This document shows positions 35,588-44,373 of a DNA stretch of 64,000 nucleotides, in pieces. How positions within the stretch are numbered: the first letter of the stretch is position 1; each line of letters begins with the position of its first letter. A model generated the notes under the pieces. That model made no database searches, was not told where the DNA came from, and saw nothing but the letters and a program-made list of their open reading frames with translations. The DNA is from Phenylobacterium zucineum HLK1. Its GTDB lineage: Bacteria; Pseudomonadota; Alphaproteobacteria; Caulobacterales; Caulobacteraceae. Position numbers and translations under genes: made by a program. Where the stretch lies: NCBI RefSeq assembly GCF_000017265.1, contig NC_011144.1, forward strand, positions 3,450,001 to 3,514,000, written 5' to 3'.

Positions 35588-36939
35588 GCGGCGGCCTCGA
35601 TCCGCGCCGGCGCTGGACGGTCGGCAGCGATGCGGATGCGGCCGGACTCGCCCTCGACCGTCCAGGGCCGGCGGACGCCGCCCAGCTGCTCGGCGACCGC
35701 CAGGCCGGCCTGCAGGGCGTCCTCGTGGAAGCCGTGGCCGAAGTACGAGCCGCAGAACCAGGTCCGCCGCGCGCCCTGCAGGCCCCACAGCTCGTCCTGC
35801 GCGGCGATGGCGGCGGCGTCGAACAGCGGGTGGTCGTAGACCTCGGTCCTGAGGATGGCGGCGGGGTCCACCGGCTTCGTCGGATTCAGCGTGACGAAGA
35901 CGTCGTCCACGTCCTTCAACCCCTGGAGGCGGTTCATCCAGTAGGTGACGCAGCCCTCGCCCGGCGCGTCGCGGCGGCCGATGTGGTTCCAGCTCACCCA
36001 GGCCCGGCGGCGCCTCGGCATCAGCGTCTTGTCGGTGTGCAGGACGGCCAGGTTGCGGCTGTAGCGGAAGGCGCCGAGCACGCGCGCCTCCTCGGGCGTC
36101 GGGTCCTCCAGCAGGGTGAGCGCGGCGTCGGCGTGGGCGGCGATCACCACCTCGTCGAAGCGCTCGGCGCGGCCGTGCGCGTCGCGGACCCAGGCGCCGT
36201 TCGGGTCGCGCCGGACCCCGGCGACCCGGGCGCCGCCGCGGACCTCGCCCGCAAACTCGGCGGCGAGCTTCTCCACATAGGTCCGGCTGCCGCCCGCCAC
36301 TGTCCGCCAGGCGGCGCGGCCGAAGATGCTCATCATGCCGTGGTTCAGGAAGAAGCGGATCAGCGCCGCGGCGGGGTACTGTCCGATCTCCTTCAGCGGC
36401 GTCGACCAGATGGCGGCCGCCTGGGGCAGCAGGTGGTCCTCGCGGAAGGCCTGGCAGTAGCCCTTCTCCTCGAGGTAGGCCTCGAGGGAGGTCAGCGGCT
36501 TCTCCAGCGCCGCCAGGTCCTTCGGCCCCTGCCGGTAGAAGCGGGTGACGTCGCGCAGCATGGCCCAGAACCGGGCCGAGAACAGGTTGCGCTTCTGGGC
36601 GAAGATCCCGAGCGCCCCGTAGCTGGAGTATTCGAACGCCCCGTCGTCGAGCGAGACCGACAGGGCCATGTCGGCGTGGCGGCTCGGAACGCCCAGGTGG
36701 GCCAGCAGCGCGGTGAAGTTCGGATAGTTCGCCTCGTTGAAGACGATGAAGCCGGTGTCCACCGGCACGGAACCGCGGCGGCCGGGAACCTCGACCGTGT
36801 GGGCGTGTCCGCCCAGGCGCGGATCGGCCTCGTAGAGCACCACCTCATGGCGCCGCGACAGCAGCCAGGCGGCGGACAGACCCGCGATCCCTGCGCCCAC
36901 CACGGCGATCCTTCGACGTTCGCCCAGCCCTTGGTTCAC
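35584..36939 (-). CDS. FAD-dependent amine-oxidase-like oxidoreductase of the lipid cluster
   Basis: The 451-residue protein has an N-terminal FAD motif AVVGAGIAGLSAAWLLS (12-28), VVLYEADPRLGGHAHTV and the conserved VDTGFIVFNEANYPNF. It belongs to the NAD(P)-binding/amine-oxidase-like group found beside CFA-synthase genes; in Rhodobacter relatives such genes have been tied to fatty-acid modification. It may desaturate or oxidise an acyl chain. GTG 36939 is the start. It diverges from the DUF1295 gene across 97 nt and is coupled to the DUF1365 gene. Confidence 0.88.
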   Translation of the reverse strand: MNQGLGERRRIAVVGAGIAGLSAAWLLSRRHEVVLYEADPRLGGHAHTVEVPGRRGSVPVDTGFIVFNEANYPNFTALLAHLGVPSRHADMALSVSLDDGAFEYSSYGALGIFAQKRNLFSARFWAMLRDVTRFYRQGPKDLAALEKPLTSLEAYLEEKGYCQAFREDHLLPQAAAIWSTPLKEIGQYPAAALIRFFLNHGMMSIFGRAAWRTVAGGSRTYVEKLAAEFAGEVRGGARVAGVRRDPNGAWVRDAHGRAERFDEVVIAAHADAALTLLEDPTPEEARVLGAFRYSRNLAVLHTDKTLMPRRRRAWVSWNHIGRRDAPGEGCVTYWMNRLQGLKDVDDVFVTLNPTKPVDPAAILRTEVYDHPLFDAAAIAAQDELWGLQGARRTWFCGSYFGHGFHEDALQAGLAVAEQLGGVRRPWTVEGESGRIRIAADRPAPARIEAAA

Positions 36940-37036
36940 CTTCGCCAGCTCCGAAATCCGACGCCCCGGCGGCGTCCGCGGCCTAGCTACGGGGCGCAGC
37001 TCACGGCGGATGCGTCCGGCCGAACGGCGCGGCCGT

Positions 37037-37840
37037 ATGGAGGGCGTGACCCTGATCCTCGCCCTTGCCGTGCTGATCCTGATGAGCGTCGTGATGACGG
37101 CGGCCTGGGCCTATGGGCTGAAGGCGCGCAACGGCGGCTGGACGGACGTCTTCTGGACCTTCGGCTCGGGCGGAGCGCTGGCGGGCGCAGCGCTCTGGCC
37201 GCTTTCCGCGGGCGGGCCCGAGGCGCGCCAGTGGCTGGTCGCCGCCATGGTCGCGCTGTGGGCGCTGAGGCTGGGGAGCCACCTCGCCCCGCGGGTGGCG
37301 CACGGTCCGGAAGATCCCCGCTACGCCCGCTTCCGGGAGACGTGGGGCCGCGGCTACCCCTGGAAGATGCTGGGGGTCGCCCTGCCCCAGGCGCCGGCGA
37401 GCGCGCTGCTCGCGCTGAGCGTCGTGGCGGCCGCCCACCGTCCGGGCCCCCTCGACCTGCGCGACGCCGCCGCGGTGCTGGTCTTCGCGGCCGCCCTCGC
37501 CGGCGAGGCGCTCGCCGATGGCCAGATGCGCCGCTTCCGGGCGGACCGCCGGAACAAGGGCCAGGTGATGGACCGCGGCCTCTGGGCCTGGTCGCGGCAC
37601 CCCAACTACGTCTTCGAATGGCTGGCCTGGTGGGCCTATCCCGTGATGGCCTTCGACGCCGCGCGCCCGGTCTCCTGGCTGACCCTCGTGGCGCCCGCCG
37701 TGATGTACCTGCTGCTCACCCGCGTCTCGGGCGTCCCCCCGCTGGAGGAGGCCATGCTGCGCTCCCGCGGCGAGGCCTACCGCGCCTACCAGGCCCGCGT
37801 CCCCGCCTTCCTCCCCAATCCCTTCAAGAGGTTCAGATGA
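37037..37840 (+). CDS. DUF1295 integral membrane protein (steroid 5-alpha-reductase-like)
   Basis: The 267-residue membrane protein has about six hydrophobic segments and the DUF1295 signatures NGGWTDVFWTFG (about 32-43), GLWAWSRHPNYVFEWLAWW and a C-terminal YRAYQARVPAFLPNPF. The family resembles steroid reductases and isoprenylcysteine methyltransferases; an NADPH-linked lipid reduction is plausible but unproven. ATG 37037 is preferred as it precedes the first membrane segment; ATG 37010 is an alternative. It is coupled to the CFA-like gene (ATGA). Confidence 0.87.
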   Translation: MEGVTLILALAVLILMSVVMTAAWAYGLKARNGGWTDVFWTFGSGGALAGAALWPLSAGGPEARQWLVAAMVALWALRLGSHLAPRVAHGPEDPRYARFRETWGRGYPWKMLGVALPQAPASALLALSVVAAAHRPGPLDLRDAAAVLVFAAALAGEALADGQMRRFRADRRNKGQVMDRGLWAWSRHPNYVFEWLAWWAYPVMAFDAARPVSWLTLVAPAVMYLLLTRVSGVPPLEEAMLRSRGEAYRAYQARVPAFLPNPFKRFR

Positions 37841-38859
37841 GCCTGATCTCCACGACCGTGCAGACCTTCGAGGGCGCGCCGCTGCCCGACGCCATGCGCA
37901 AGGCGGCGATCGCCCTCCTGGTGGCCAACGCCCGCCGGCAGTTGCAGGCCGCCGGACCGGGCGCCGAGGCCCGCTTCGCCGCCGAGATGTCGCACCGCCC
38001 CATCGCCGAGCACGCGCAGGCCGCCAACGCCCAGCACTACGAACTTCCGGCGGGCTTCTTCCAGGCCTGCCTGGGCCCGCGGCTGAAGTACTCCTGCGCC
38101 CTGTACCTGCCGGGCGCGACCCTGACCCAGGCCGAGGAGCGCGCGCTGGCCGAGACCGCCGAGCACGCGGCCCTGGAGGACGGCCAGGAGATCCTGGAGC
38201 TGGGCTGCGGCTGGGGCTCGCTGACGCTTTGGATGGCCAGCGCCTATCCGAACGCCCGCATCACCGCCGTCTCCAACTCGGCCTCCCAGGGCGAGTTCAT
38301 CCGCGCGCGGGCGAGGGCGCAGGGCCTGACGAACCTCGTCGTCGTCACCGCCGACATGAACCACTTCGAGCCCGACCGCCGGTTCGACCGCGTGGTCTCG
38401 GTGGAGATGTTCGAGCACATGGCCAACTGGCGCGCCCTGCTCGGCCGCATCCGGGGGTGGCTGAAGCCGTCCGGCCGGCTGTTCCTGCACGTCTTCACGC
38501 ACCGCACGACGCCCTACCGCTTCGATGTGGAAGACGAGGCCGACTGGATCGCGCGCCACTTCTTCACCGGCGGGGTGATGCCCAGCCACGGGCTGATCCG
38601 GCAGTTCCCTGACCTGTTCGCCGTCGAGGCCGACTGGCGCTGGAGCGGGATCCACTACGAGAGGACGGCGCTGGACTGGCTCTCGCTCTACGACCGCAAC
38701 CAGGACCGCATCCGGCCGATCCTCGAGGACGTCTACGGCGACGACGCGGCGCTGTGGCGGCGGCGCTGGCGGCTGTTCTTCCTGGCCACGGCCGGCCTGT
38801 TCGGCCACCGGGGCGGCGCCGAGTGGGGCGTCAGCCACTACCGCCTGAGGGCCGCCTGA
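37837..38859 (+). CDS. Cyclopropane-fatty-acid-synthase-like SAM methyltransferase
   Basis: The 340-residue protein has the CFA-synthase fold: NAQHYELPAGFFQACLGPRL, KYSCALYLPG, SAM motif ILELGCGWGSLTLWMA, DMNHFEPDRRFDRVVSVEM and FEHMANWRALLGRI. CFA synthases add a methylene or methyl group across the double bond of phospholipid acyl chains. It is shorter than E. coli Cfa, lacking most of its N-terminal domain. The neighbours suggest a modified product, for example a methylated unsaturated or furan fatty acid. It is coupled to genes on both sides. Confidence 0.88.
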   Translation: MSLISTTVQTFEGAPLPDAMRKAAIALLVANARRQLQAAGPGAEARFAAEMSHRPIAEHAQAANAQHYELPAGFFQACLGPRLKYSCALYLPGATLTQAEERALAETAEHAALEDGQEILELGCGWGSLTLWMASAYPNARITAVSNSASQGEFIRARARAQGLTNLVVVTADMNHFEPDRRFDRVVSVEMFEHMANWRALLGRIRGWLKPSGRLFLHVFTHRTTPYRFDVEDEADWIARHFFTGGVMPSHGLIRQFPDLFAVEADWRWSGIHYERTALDWLSLYDRNQDRIRPILEDVYGDDAALWRRRWRLFFLATAGLFGHRGGAEWGVSHYRLRAA

Positions 38860-39266
38860 TGCTGCCGTTCCTCGCCGCCTACCTGGGCGCCGGCGCCGCG
38901 CTGGCCGTGCTGGACGCCCTGTGGCTGACCCAGGTCGGGCCCCGCCTCTACCGGCCGACGCTGGATCCAGTGCTGGCCGACAAGCCGAACATGACCGCCG
39001 CCCTCGCCTTCTACCTCGTTTATGTGCTGGGCGTGGTGCTGCTCGCCGTCTGGCCGAACCGCGACGCGGGGCTGGTGAAGACCGCCGTCACCGGCGCGAT
39101 GCTGGGCGCCCTGGCCTACGCCACCTATGACCTGACGAACCAGGCGACGCTGAAGGTCTGGTCCACCCGCATCACCCTGATCGACATCGGCTGGGGCGCC
39201 TTCCTGACCGCCTCCGGCGCGGCGGCGGGGTGGCTGGCCTGGCGCTGGGCGTACCGGATGTTCTGA
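38859..39266 (+). CDS. DUF2177 membrane protein
   Basis: The 135-residue protein has four hydrophobic segments and the DUF2177 patterns LDALWLTQVGPRLYRP, YATYDLTNQATLKVW and IDIGWGAFLT. Function is unknown; the family goes with CFA-type methyltransferases and FAD oxidoreductases, so it is probably part of the same membrane-lipid pathway. The start ATG shares one base with the TGA of the CFA-like gene. Confidence 0.88.
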   Translation: MLPFLAAYLGAGAALAVLDALWLTQVGPRLYRPTLDPVLADKPNMTAALAFYLVYVLGVVLLAVWPNRDAGLVKTAVTGAMLGALAYATYDLTNQATLKVWSTRITLIDIGWGAFLTASGAAAGWLAWRWAYRMF

Positions 39267-39343
39267 GTAGACCGCCCAGCCTCCGGCCCCGCATAGTCCC
39301 CGCATAAGCACAAGCGGGGCGCGATCCCGCGGGGAGGACGAGG

Positions 39344-40927
39344 ATGGAGGCGGTGAAGGAACGCGCCGGCCTGGCGGCGCGACTGGAGGCGGCGGCGCTC
39401 GCCGGGACGACCCTGGCGGTCTGGGCGCAGGTCCAGCCGGACAAGCCGTGCGTCATCGACCCCGACGGCCGCACGCGGACCTTCGCCGAGGTCAACGCCG
39501 CCGCGAACCGGATCGTGCGGCTGCTCCGGGCGGCAGGGCTCAAGCCGGGCGACGCCGTGGCGCTGGTCTCGTCCAACCGCGCCGAGTTCGTCGAGGTGCT
39601 GGCGGCCACCCTGCGCGGCGGCTTCCGCATCACGCCGGTGAACTGGCACCTCACCGCCGACGAGATCGGCTACATCCTGAACGACTGCGAGGCCAGGGCG
39701 GTGTTCGCCGAGGCGCGGATCGCCGCGTCGGGACCGGCCGCGGAACTCGCGCCCGGCCTGGTCCTCAAGGTCGCGATCGGCGGCGATATCGAGGGCTTTC
39801 TCGACTATGACGAGGCGCTGGCCGGCATCGCCCCCGCCGATATCGCCGACCCCGTCCTCGGCAACCAGATGCTCTACACCTCGGGCACCACCGGACGGCC
39901 CAAGGGCGTGTTCCGCGAGAACCCGGTGATCGCGCCCCAGGCGGTCTACGCCCAGCGCGGCTATGACGAGCATTCGGTGCAGCTCTGCGCCGGGCCGGCC
40001 TACCATGCCGCGCCGCTGGCCTTCGACGTGCGCGCCGCCATGGGGGCCGGCGCGACCCTCGTGTTCCTGGACAAATGGGACTCGGAGCGGACGCTGGCGA
40101 CCATCGCCGAGCGGCGGGTCACGCACATGCACCTGGTGCCGATCATGTTCCAGCGGCTGCTCGCCCTGCCGGAGGCGGTGAAAGCCCGCTACGACACCTC
40201 GTCGGTGAAGTTCATCATCCACGGCGCGGCGCCCTGCCCGCCCGAGGTGAAGCACGCCATGATCGCCTGGTTCGGCCCGGTGCTGACCGAGTACTACGCG
40301 GGCTCCGAAGGCGGCGCGGGGTTCATGATCGACAGCCACGAATGGCTGAGGAAGCCGGGGTCGGTCGGCAAGCGCCCCGCCCTGCTGGGCTCGAAGATCC
40401 TGGACGAGGCCGGGAACGAATGCCCGCCGAACGTCGCCGGGACCATCTACCACCAGCTGCCGCCGGGCGGGGCGTTCACCTACTACAAGGACGAGAAGAA
40501 GACCCAGGCCAGCCGGGTGGGCGACTACTTCACCATGGGCGACATGGGCTACTTCGACGAGGACGGCTACCTGTTCCTCACCGGCCGCAGCGCGGAGACC
40601 GTCATCTCGGGCGGGGTGAACATCTACCCGCAGGAGATCGACAACGTGCTGATCCAGCACGCCGCCGTGGCCGACAGCGCGACGGTCGGCGTGCCGCACG
40701 ACGAGTGGGGCGAGCAGGTCAAGGCGGTGATCCTGCTGAGGCCCGGCTACGCGCCGTCGGACCTGCTGGCGCAGGAGATCCTGGCCTTCGCCCGTGACAG
40801 CCTACCGAGCTTCAAGGTTCCCCGCAGCCTGGACTTCGTGACCGAGCTGCCGCGGTCCGAGGCCGGCAAGATCCAGCGGGGCAAGGTGCGCGCGCCCTAC
40901 TGGGAAGGCCGCGCGCGGCAGATCTGA
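39344..40927 (+). CDS. Acyl-CoA synthetase (AMP-dependent ligase)
   Basis: The 527-residue protein has the adenylating-enzyme motifs: P-loop YTSGTTGRPKG (about 180-190), EYYAGSEGG, GDMGYFDEDGYLFLTGR (hinge region) and C-terminal catalytic lysine segment RSEAGKIQRGKV. It activates a carboxylic acid as acyl-AMP and then acyl-CoA. Chain length or aromatic preference cannot be read. ATG 39344 follows GGGGAGGA. It stands alone between the lipid cluster and an amidohydrolase gene and could supply the former. Confidence 0.92.
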   Translation: MEAVKERAGLAARLEAAALAGTTLAVWAQVQPDKPCVIDPDGRTRTFAEVNAAANRIVRLLRAAGLKPGDAVALVSSNRAEFVEVLAATLRGGFRITPVNWHLTADEIGYILNDCEARAVFAEARIAASGPAAELAPGLVLKVAIGGDIEGFLDYDEALAGIAPADIADPVLGNQMLYTSGTTGRPKGVFRENPVIAPQAVYAQRGYDEHSVQLCAGPAYHAAPLAFDVRAAMGAGATLVFLDKWDSERTLATIAERRVTHMHLVPIMFQRLLALPEAVKARYDTSSVKFIIHGAAPCPPEVKHAMIAWFGPVLTEYYAGSEGGAGFMIDSHEWLRKPGSVGKRPALLGSKILDEAGNECPPNVAGTIYHQLPPGGAFTYYKDEKKTQASRVGDYFTMGDMGYFDEDGYLFLTGRSAETVISGGVNIYPQEIDNVLIQHAAVADSATVGVPHDEWGEQVKAVILLRPGYAPSDLLAQEILAFARDSLPSFKVPRSLDFVTELPRSEAGKIQRGKVRAPYWEGRARQI

Positions 40928-41004
40928 GCCGGGCGGCGTCCGGGCTTGGCCTTGGCGGTTTTCGGCGGTTAGATCGCGCCCTCGGTTCCTGGGGGATTTT
41001 CCAC

Positions 41005-42306
41005 GTGAAGCACTTCGTCCTGGGCGCGCTGGCCGCCGCCCTGCTCGCCTCGTCCGCGCCGCAAGCCGTCCTGGCGCAGCAAACGCCCGCCACCTTCGTC
41101 CAGGCGGGCCGCGTGCTGCTCGACCCTGCAGGCGGCAAGGTCGAGACGGCCAAGACCCTCGTCGTCCAGAACGGCAAGGTCGTGCGGGTGCTCGACGGCT
41201 ACGTCGCCGAGCCTGGCGGCAAGGTCGTGGACCTGAAGGACAGCTTCGTCCTGCCGGGCTTCATCGACAGCCACGTCCACATCACCGGCCAGCAGGGCCC
41301 GACCGCGCGCCTGGACGAAGTGACTCAATCCTCGGCCGAGCAGGCGATGGTCGGCGCGCGCTACGCGAAGAAGACGCTGCTGGCGGGCTTCACCACCGTC
41401 GCCGACCTCGGCGCGGACAACGAGGCGATCTTCGCCCTGCGCAAGGCCATCGCCCAGGGCGACGTGGCCGGCCCGCGGATCATCGCCTCGGGCTCGGCCA
41501 TCTCGGTGCACGGCGGCCACGGCGACGTGAACGGCTACCGCGAGGACGTGATGCACGTCCTGCGTCCCGGTTCGGTCTGCTCGGGCCCCGACGACTGCCG
41601 CCGCGCGGTGCGCGAGCAGGTCTGGAAGGGCGCCGACATCATCAAGATCACGGCCACGGGCGGAGTGCTGTCGAACACCGCCGCGGGCCTGGGCCAGCAG
41701 TTCTCCAACCCGGAGCTGGAGGCGATCGTCGACACCGCCCATCGCATGGGCCGCAAGGTGACCGCCCACGCCCACGGCGGCGACGGCATCAAGAGCTTCC
41801 TCGCGGCCGGCGGTGATTCCATCGAGCACGGCACCTGGCTGGACGCCGACGGCATCGCCCTGATGAAGAAGAACGGCGCCTATCTGGTGCCCACCCTGAT
41901 GGCCGGCGACTTCGTGGTCGGCATCGCCAAGGGGCCGAACAACTTCTTCACCCCGGCCCAGACCGCCAAGGCGCTGCAGGCCGGTCCGCTGATGCTGGAC
42001 ATGACCCGCCGGGCCCACAAGGCCGGCGTGAAGATCGCCTTCGGCACCGACACCGGCGTCTCGGCGCACGGGGACAACGCCGGCGAGTTCGCGCTGCTGG
42101 TGCAGGCGGGCCTGACGCCGATGGAGGCCATCCAGGCGGCCACGGTGAACGCGGCGACGCACTTCGGCCTGCAGGACGAGATCGGCGCCCTGACGCCCGG
42201 CAAGACCGCCGACATCATCGCGGTGAAGGGCGACCCGCTGGCGGACGTTTCGGCGCTGAAGTCCGTCTCCTTCGTGATGAAGGGCGGCCAGATCCACAAG
42301 GAGTAG
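41005..42306 (+). CDS. Secreted amidohydrolase (Xaa-Arg dipeptidase/imidazolonepropionase-like group)
   Basis: The 433-residue protein has a signal peptide (about 1-24, VLAQQ) and the amidohydrolase fold: metal ligands in GFIDSHVHI, the likely carbamylated lysine in DIIKITATGG, VTAHAHGGDGI, IEHGTWLD and catalytic Asp in FGTDTGVSAHGDN. Caulobacter members of this group cleave the C-terminal residue of dipeptides; substrate here is inferred only from the group. GTG 41005 follows GGGGG by about 10 nt. Periplasmic location is expected. Confidence 0.88.
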   Translation: MKHFVLGALAAALLASSAPQAVLAQQTPATFVQAGRVLLDPAGGKVETAKTLVVQNGKVVRVLDGYVAEPGGKVVDLKDSFVLPGFIDSHVHITGQQGPTARLDEVTQSSAEQAMVGARYAKKTLLAGFTTVADLGADNEAIFALRKAIAQGDVAGPRIIASGSAISVHGGHGDVNGYREDVMHVLRPGSVCSGPDDCRRAVREQVWKGADIIKITATGGVLSNTAAGLGQQFSNPELEAIVDTAHRMGRKVTAHAHGGDGIKSFLAAGGDSIEHGTWLDADGIALMKKNGAYLVPTLMAGDFVVGIAKGPNNFFTPAQTAKALQAGPLMLDMTRRAHKAGVKIAFGTDTGVSAHGDNAGEFALLVQAGLTPMEAIQAATVNAATHFGLQDEIGALTPGKTADIIAVKGDPLADVSALKSVSFVMKGGQIHKE

Positions 42307-42327
42307 CCCGCAACACACCGTCACCAA

Positions 42328-42337
42328 GCTTGTTTGG
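42328..42337 (-). promoter_or_regulatory. Half-site CCAAACAAGC, related to the TCAAAC palindromes
   Basis: Read on the minus strand, this 10-mer matches 9 of 10 bases of the left half of the palindrome at 43562. It lies 33 nt before the DegT aminotransferase start. With a CCAA at 42324 it forms a short imperfect inverted repeat. It may be a weak site for the same regulator. Confidence 0.25.
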
Positions 42338-42370
42338 CCGGGCCTGCCGACGCATGGCATGTGCCCGGCC

Positions 42371-43531
42371 ATGATCCCGTTCATCGACCTGCAGGCTCAG
42401 CGCGCGCGCCTGGGCCAGCCGCTGGAAGACGCCATCCTCAAGGTGGTCCGCTCGGGCGCCTACATCATGGGCCCCGAGATCGCCCAGTTGGAAGCCGAGC
42501 TCGCCGCCTTCGGCCAGGCGCCTCACGCCCTGTCCTGCGCCTCGGGCACCGACGCCCTCGTCCTGCCGCTGATGGCCTGGGGGATCGGGCCCGGGGATGC
42601 GGTCTTCTGCCCCTCGTTCACCTTCGCCGCCACGGCCGAGGCCGCGCCGCTGGTGGGCGCCTCGCCGGTGTTCGTGGACGTCCTGCCCGACACCTACAAT
42701 CTCGACCCCGGGAAGCTGGAAGCCGCCATCGAGGCCGTGAAGGCCAAGGGCGCGCTGACGCCCAAGGCGATCATCGCCGTCGACCTGTTCGGCCAGCCGG
42801 CGGACTATCCGGCCCTGTTCGAGATCGCCCAGCGGCACGGCCTGAAGCTCATCGCGGACAGCGCCCAGGGCTTCGGCTGCACCCTGAACGGCCATCACCC
42901 GATCCACTGGGCCGACGCGACCACCACCTCGTTCTTCCCGGCCAAGCCTCTAGGCTGCTACGGCGACGGCGGCGCGGTGCTGTCGAAGGACGCGCGCCTC
43001 CACGACCTGCTCGTGTCCCTGCGCGTTCACGGCCAGGCGGTGAAGTCCGACCTCGAGGGCCGCACCTTCGACCACGATCCCAAGTACCTGAACATGCGGG
43101 TGGGGACGAACAGCCGGATGGACACCGTCCAGGCGGCCGTCCTGCTACAGAAGCTGACCATCTTCGCCGACGAGATCGAGGCGCGGAACCGGGTGGCCGC
43201 CCGCTACGCCGAGGGCCTGGCGGGCGTGGTGACCACGCCGAAGGTGATCGACGGCGGCGTCAGCGTCTGGGCCCAGTACACCGTCGAGACCGACGACCGC
43301 GACGGCCTCGCCGCCGCCCTGCGCGAGCAGGGGATCCCCACCGCCGTCTACTATCCCATGCCCCTGCACCGGCAGCCGCCCTACGCCGGCTATCCGCAGC
43401 CCGGCGGCCTGCCAGTCACCGAGGAGAAGGCCGGGCGGGTGATCAGCCTGCCGATGCACGCCTACCTGGAGCCCGACATCCAGGACCGGATCATCGAGGC
43501 GATCCGGGCGCACGTGCGGGGGAACGGCTAG
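42371..43531 (+). CDS. DegT/DnrJ/EryC1/StrS-family PLP aminotransferase
   Basis: The 386-residue protein has the fold-type I sugar aminotransferase layout: PFIDLQAQRARLG at the N terminus, SCASGTDALVLPLMAW, VDLFGQPADY, and the PLP lysine in SFFPAKPLGCYGDGGA. Such enzymes add an amino group to a nucleotide-linked keto-sugar for surface polysaccharides. No other sugar-nucleotide gene is near, which is unusual. ATG 42371 gives the canonical start; an in-frame ATG at 42359 is an alternative. Confidence 0.9.
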   Translation: MIPFIDLQAQRARLGQPLEDAILKVVRSGAYIMGPEIAQLEAELAAFGQAPHALSCASGTDALVLPLMAWGIGPGDAVFCPSFTFAATAEAAPLVGASPVFVDVLPDTYNLDPGKLEAAIEAVKAKGALTPKAIIAVDLFGQPADYPALFEIAQRHGLKLIADSAQGFGCTLNGHHPIHWADATTTSFFPAKPLGCYGDGGAVLSKDARLHDLLVSLRVHGQAVKSDLEGRTFDHDPKYLNMRVGTNSRMDTVQAAVLLQKLTIFADEIEARNRVAARYAEGLAGVVTTPKVIDGGVSVWAQYTVETDDRDGLAAALREQGIPTAVYYPMPLHRQPPYAGYPQPGGLPVTEEKAGRVISLPMHAYLEPDIQDRIIEAIRAHVRGNG

Positions 43532-43561
43532 ACCGCGGCAGGCGTCCGTGCCATCCCTCGC

Positions 43562-43577
43562 TCAAACAAGCGTTTGA
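43562..43577. promoter_or_regulatory. Perfect palindrome TCAAAC-AAGC-GTTTGA before the SDR gene
   Basis: Two 6 bp arms in exact inverted order with a 4 nt spacer end 10 nt before the start codon and lie next to the ribosome site AAGGAGGA. A bound repressor would block transcription or initiation. A related site precedes the acyl-CoA carboxylase at 27257. It resembles TetR-family operators of fatty-acid genes. Confidence 0.5.
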
Positions 43578-43587
43578 AGGAGGAACC

Positions 43588-44373
43588 ATGGCCCGCCTGC
43601 AAGGCCGCACGGCCGTCATCACCGGCGCCGCCAGCGGCATCGGCCGCGCCGCGGCCAGGCTCTTCGCCGCCGAGGGCGCCAGCGTGGTCATCGCCGACCG
43701 CGCGGACGCCGTGGCCGAAACGGCCGATGCGATCACCCAGGCCGGCGGCCGCGTCGCGGCCCTCGTCGGGGATGCGGGCGACGAGGGCTTCGTGCAGGGC
43801 CTTGTGGACCGGGCGCAGTCCGAGTTCGGCGGCCTGGACGTGTTCTGGGCCAACGCCGGGATCTCGGGCGGCTTCGCCCCGCTGCACGAGCAGGCGCCGG
43901 ACTACTGGGCCGAGATCCTGCGGGTGAACCTGATCGGCGCGTTCCTGGGCGTGAAGCACGCTTCCGCCGCGATGATCCCGAACGGCCGCGGCTCGATCAT
44001 CTGCACCGCCTCGGTGGCGGGCATCCGTTCGGGCGCGGGCGGGGCGGCCTACTCGGCCTCGAAGGCGGGCGTCATCAGCCTGGTGCAGACCGCCTGCAAC
44101 GAGCTCTACGGAACGGGCGTGCGGGTGAACGCCATCGCGCCGGGCCTGATCGAGACCGGCATGACCAAGCCCATCTTCGACGGCGCGCGGGCCCGCGGCA
44201 ACGAGGACAAGATCGGCCAGCTCAATCCGCTGACCCGCTACGGCGCGCCCGAGGAGATCGCCCGCGCCGGCCTGTTCCTGGCCTCGGACGACGCCTCCTA
44301 CGTCAACGGCCAGACCATCGCCGTGGACGGCGGCCTGTCCTCCTCCCACCCGGTCGTGCGCCGCAAGAAGTGA
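43588..44373 (+). CDS. Short-chain dehydrogenase/reductase (SDR)
   Basis: The 261-residue protein is a classical SDR: cofactor motif TGAASGIG (12-19), WANAGISGG, catalytic Ser in CTASVAG, YSASK catalytic Tyr/Lys and the C-terminal VDGG. The acidic residue after strand 2 (VVIADRAD) suggests NAD rather than NADP. Substrate unknown; the upstream palindrome suggests regulation with acyl-CoA genes. ATG 43588 follows AAGGAGGA, a strong ribosome site. Its stop overlaps the phosphatase start (GTGA). Confidence 0.92.
   Translation: MARLQGRTAVITGAASGIGRAAARLFAAEGASVVIADRADAVAETADAITQAGGRVAALVGDAGDEGFVQGLVDRAQSEFGGLDVFWANAGISGGFAPLHEQAPDYWAEILRVNLIGAFLGVKHASAAMIPNGRGSIICTASVAGIRSGAGGAAYSASKAGVISLVQTACNELYGTGVRVNAIAPGLIETGMTKPIFDGARARGNEDKIGQLNPLTRYGAPEEIARAGLFLASDDASYVNGQTIAVDGGLSSSHPVVRRKK

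Noticed and set aside
35542..37836. Long plus-strand extension ahead of the CFA-like gene
   Set aside because: The frame is shadow of the FAD oxidoreductase and DUF1295 genes; the ATG at 37837 with ATGA coupling is the true start.
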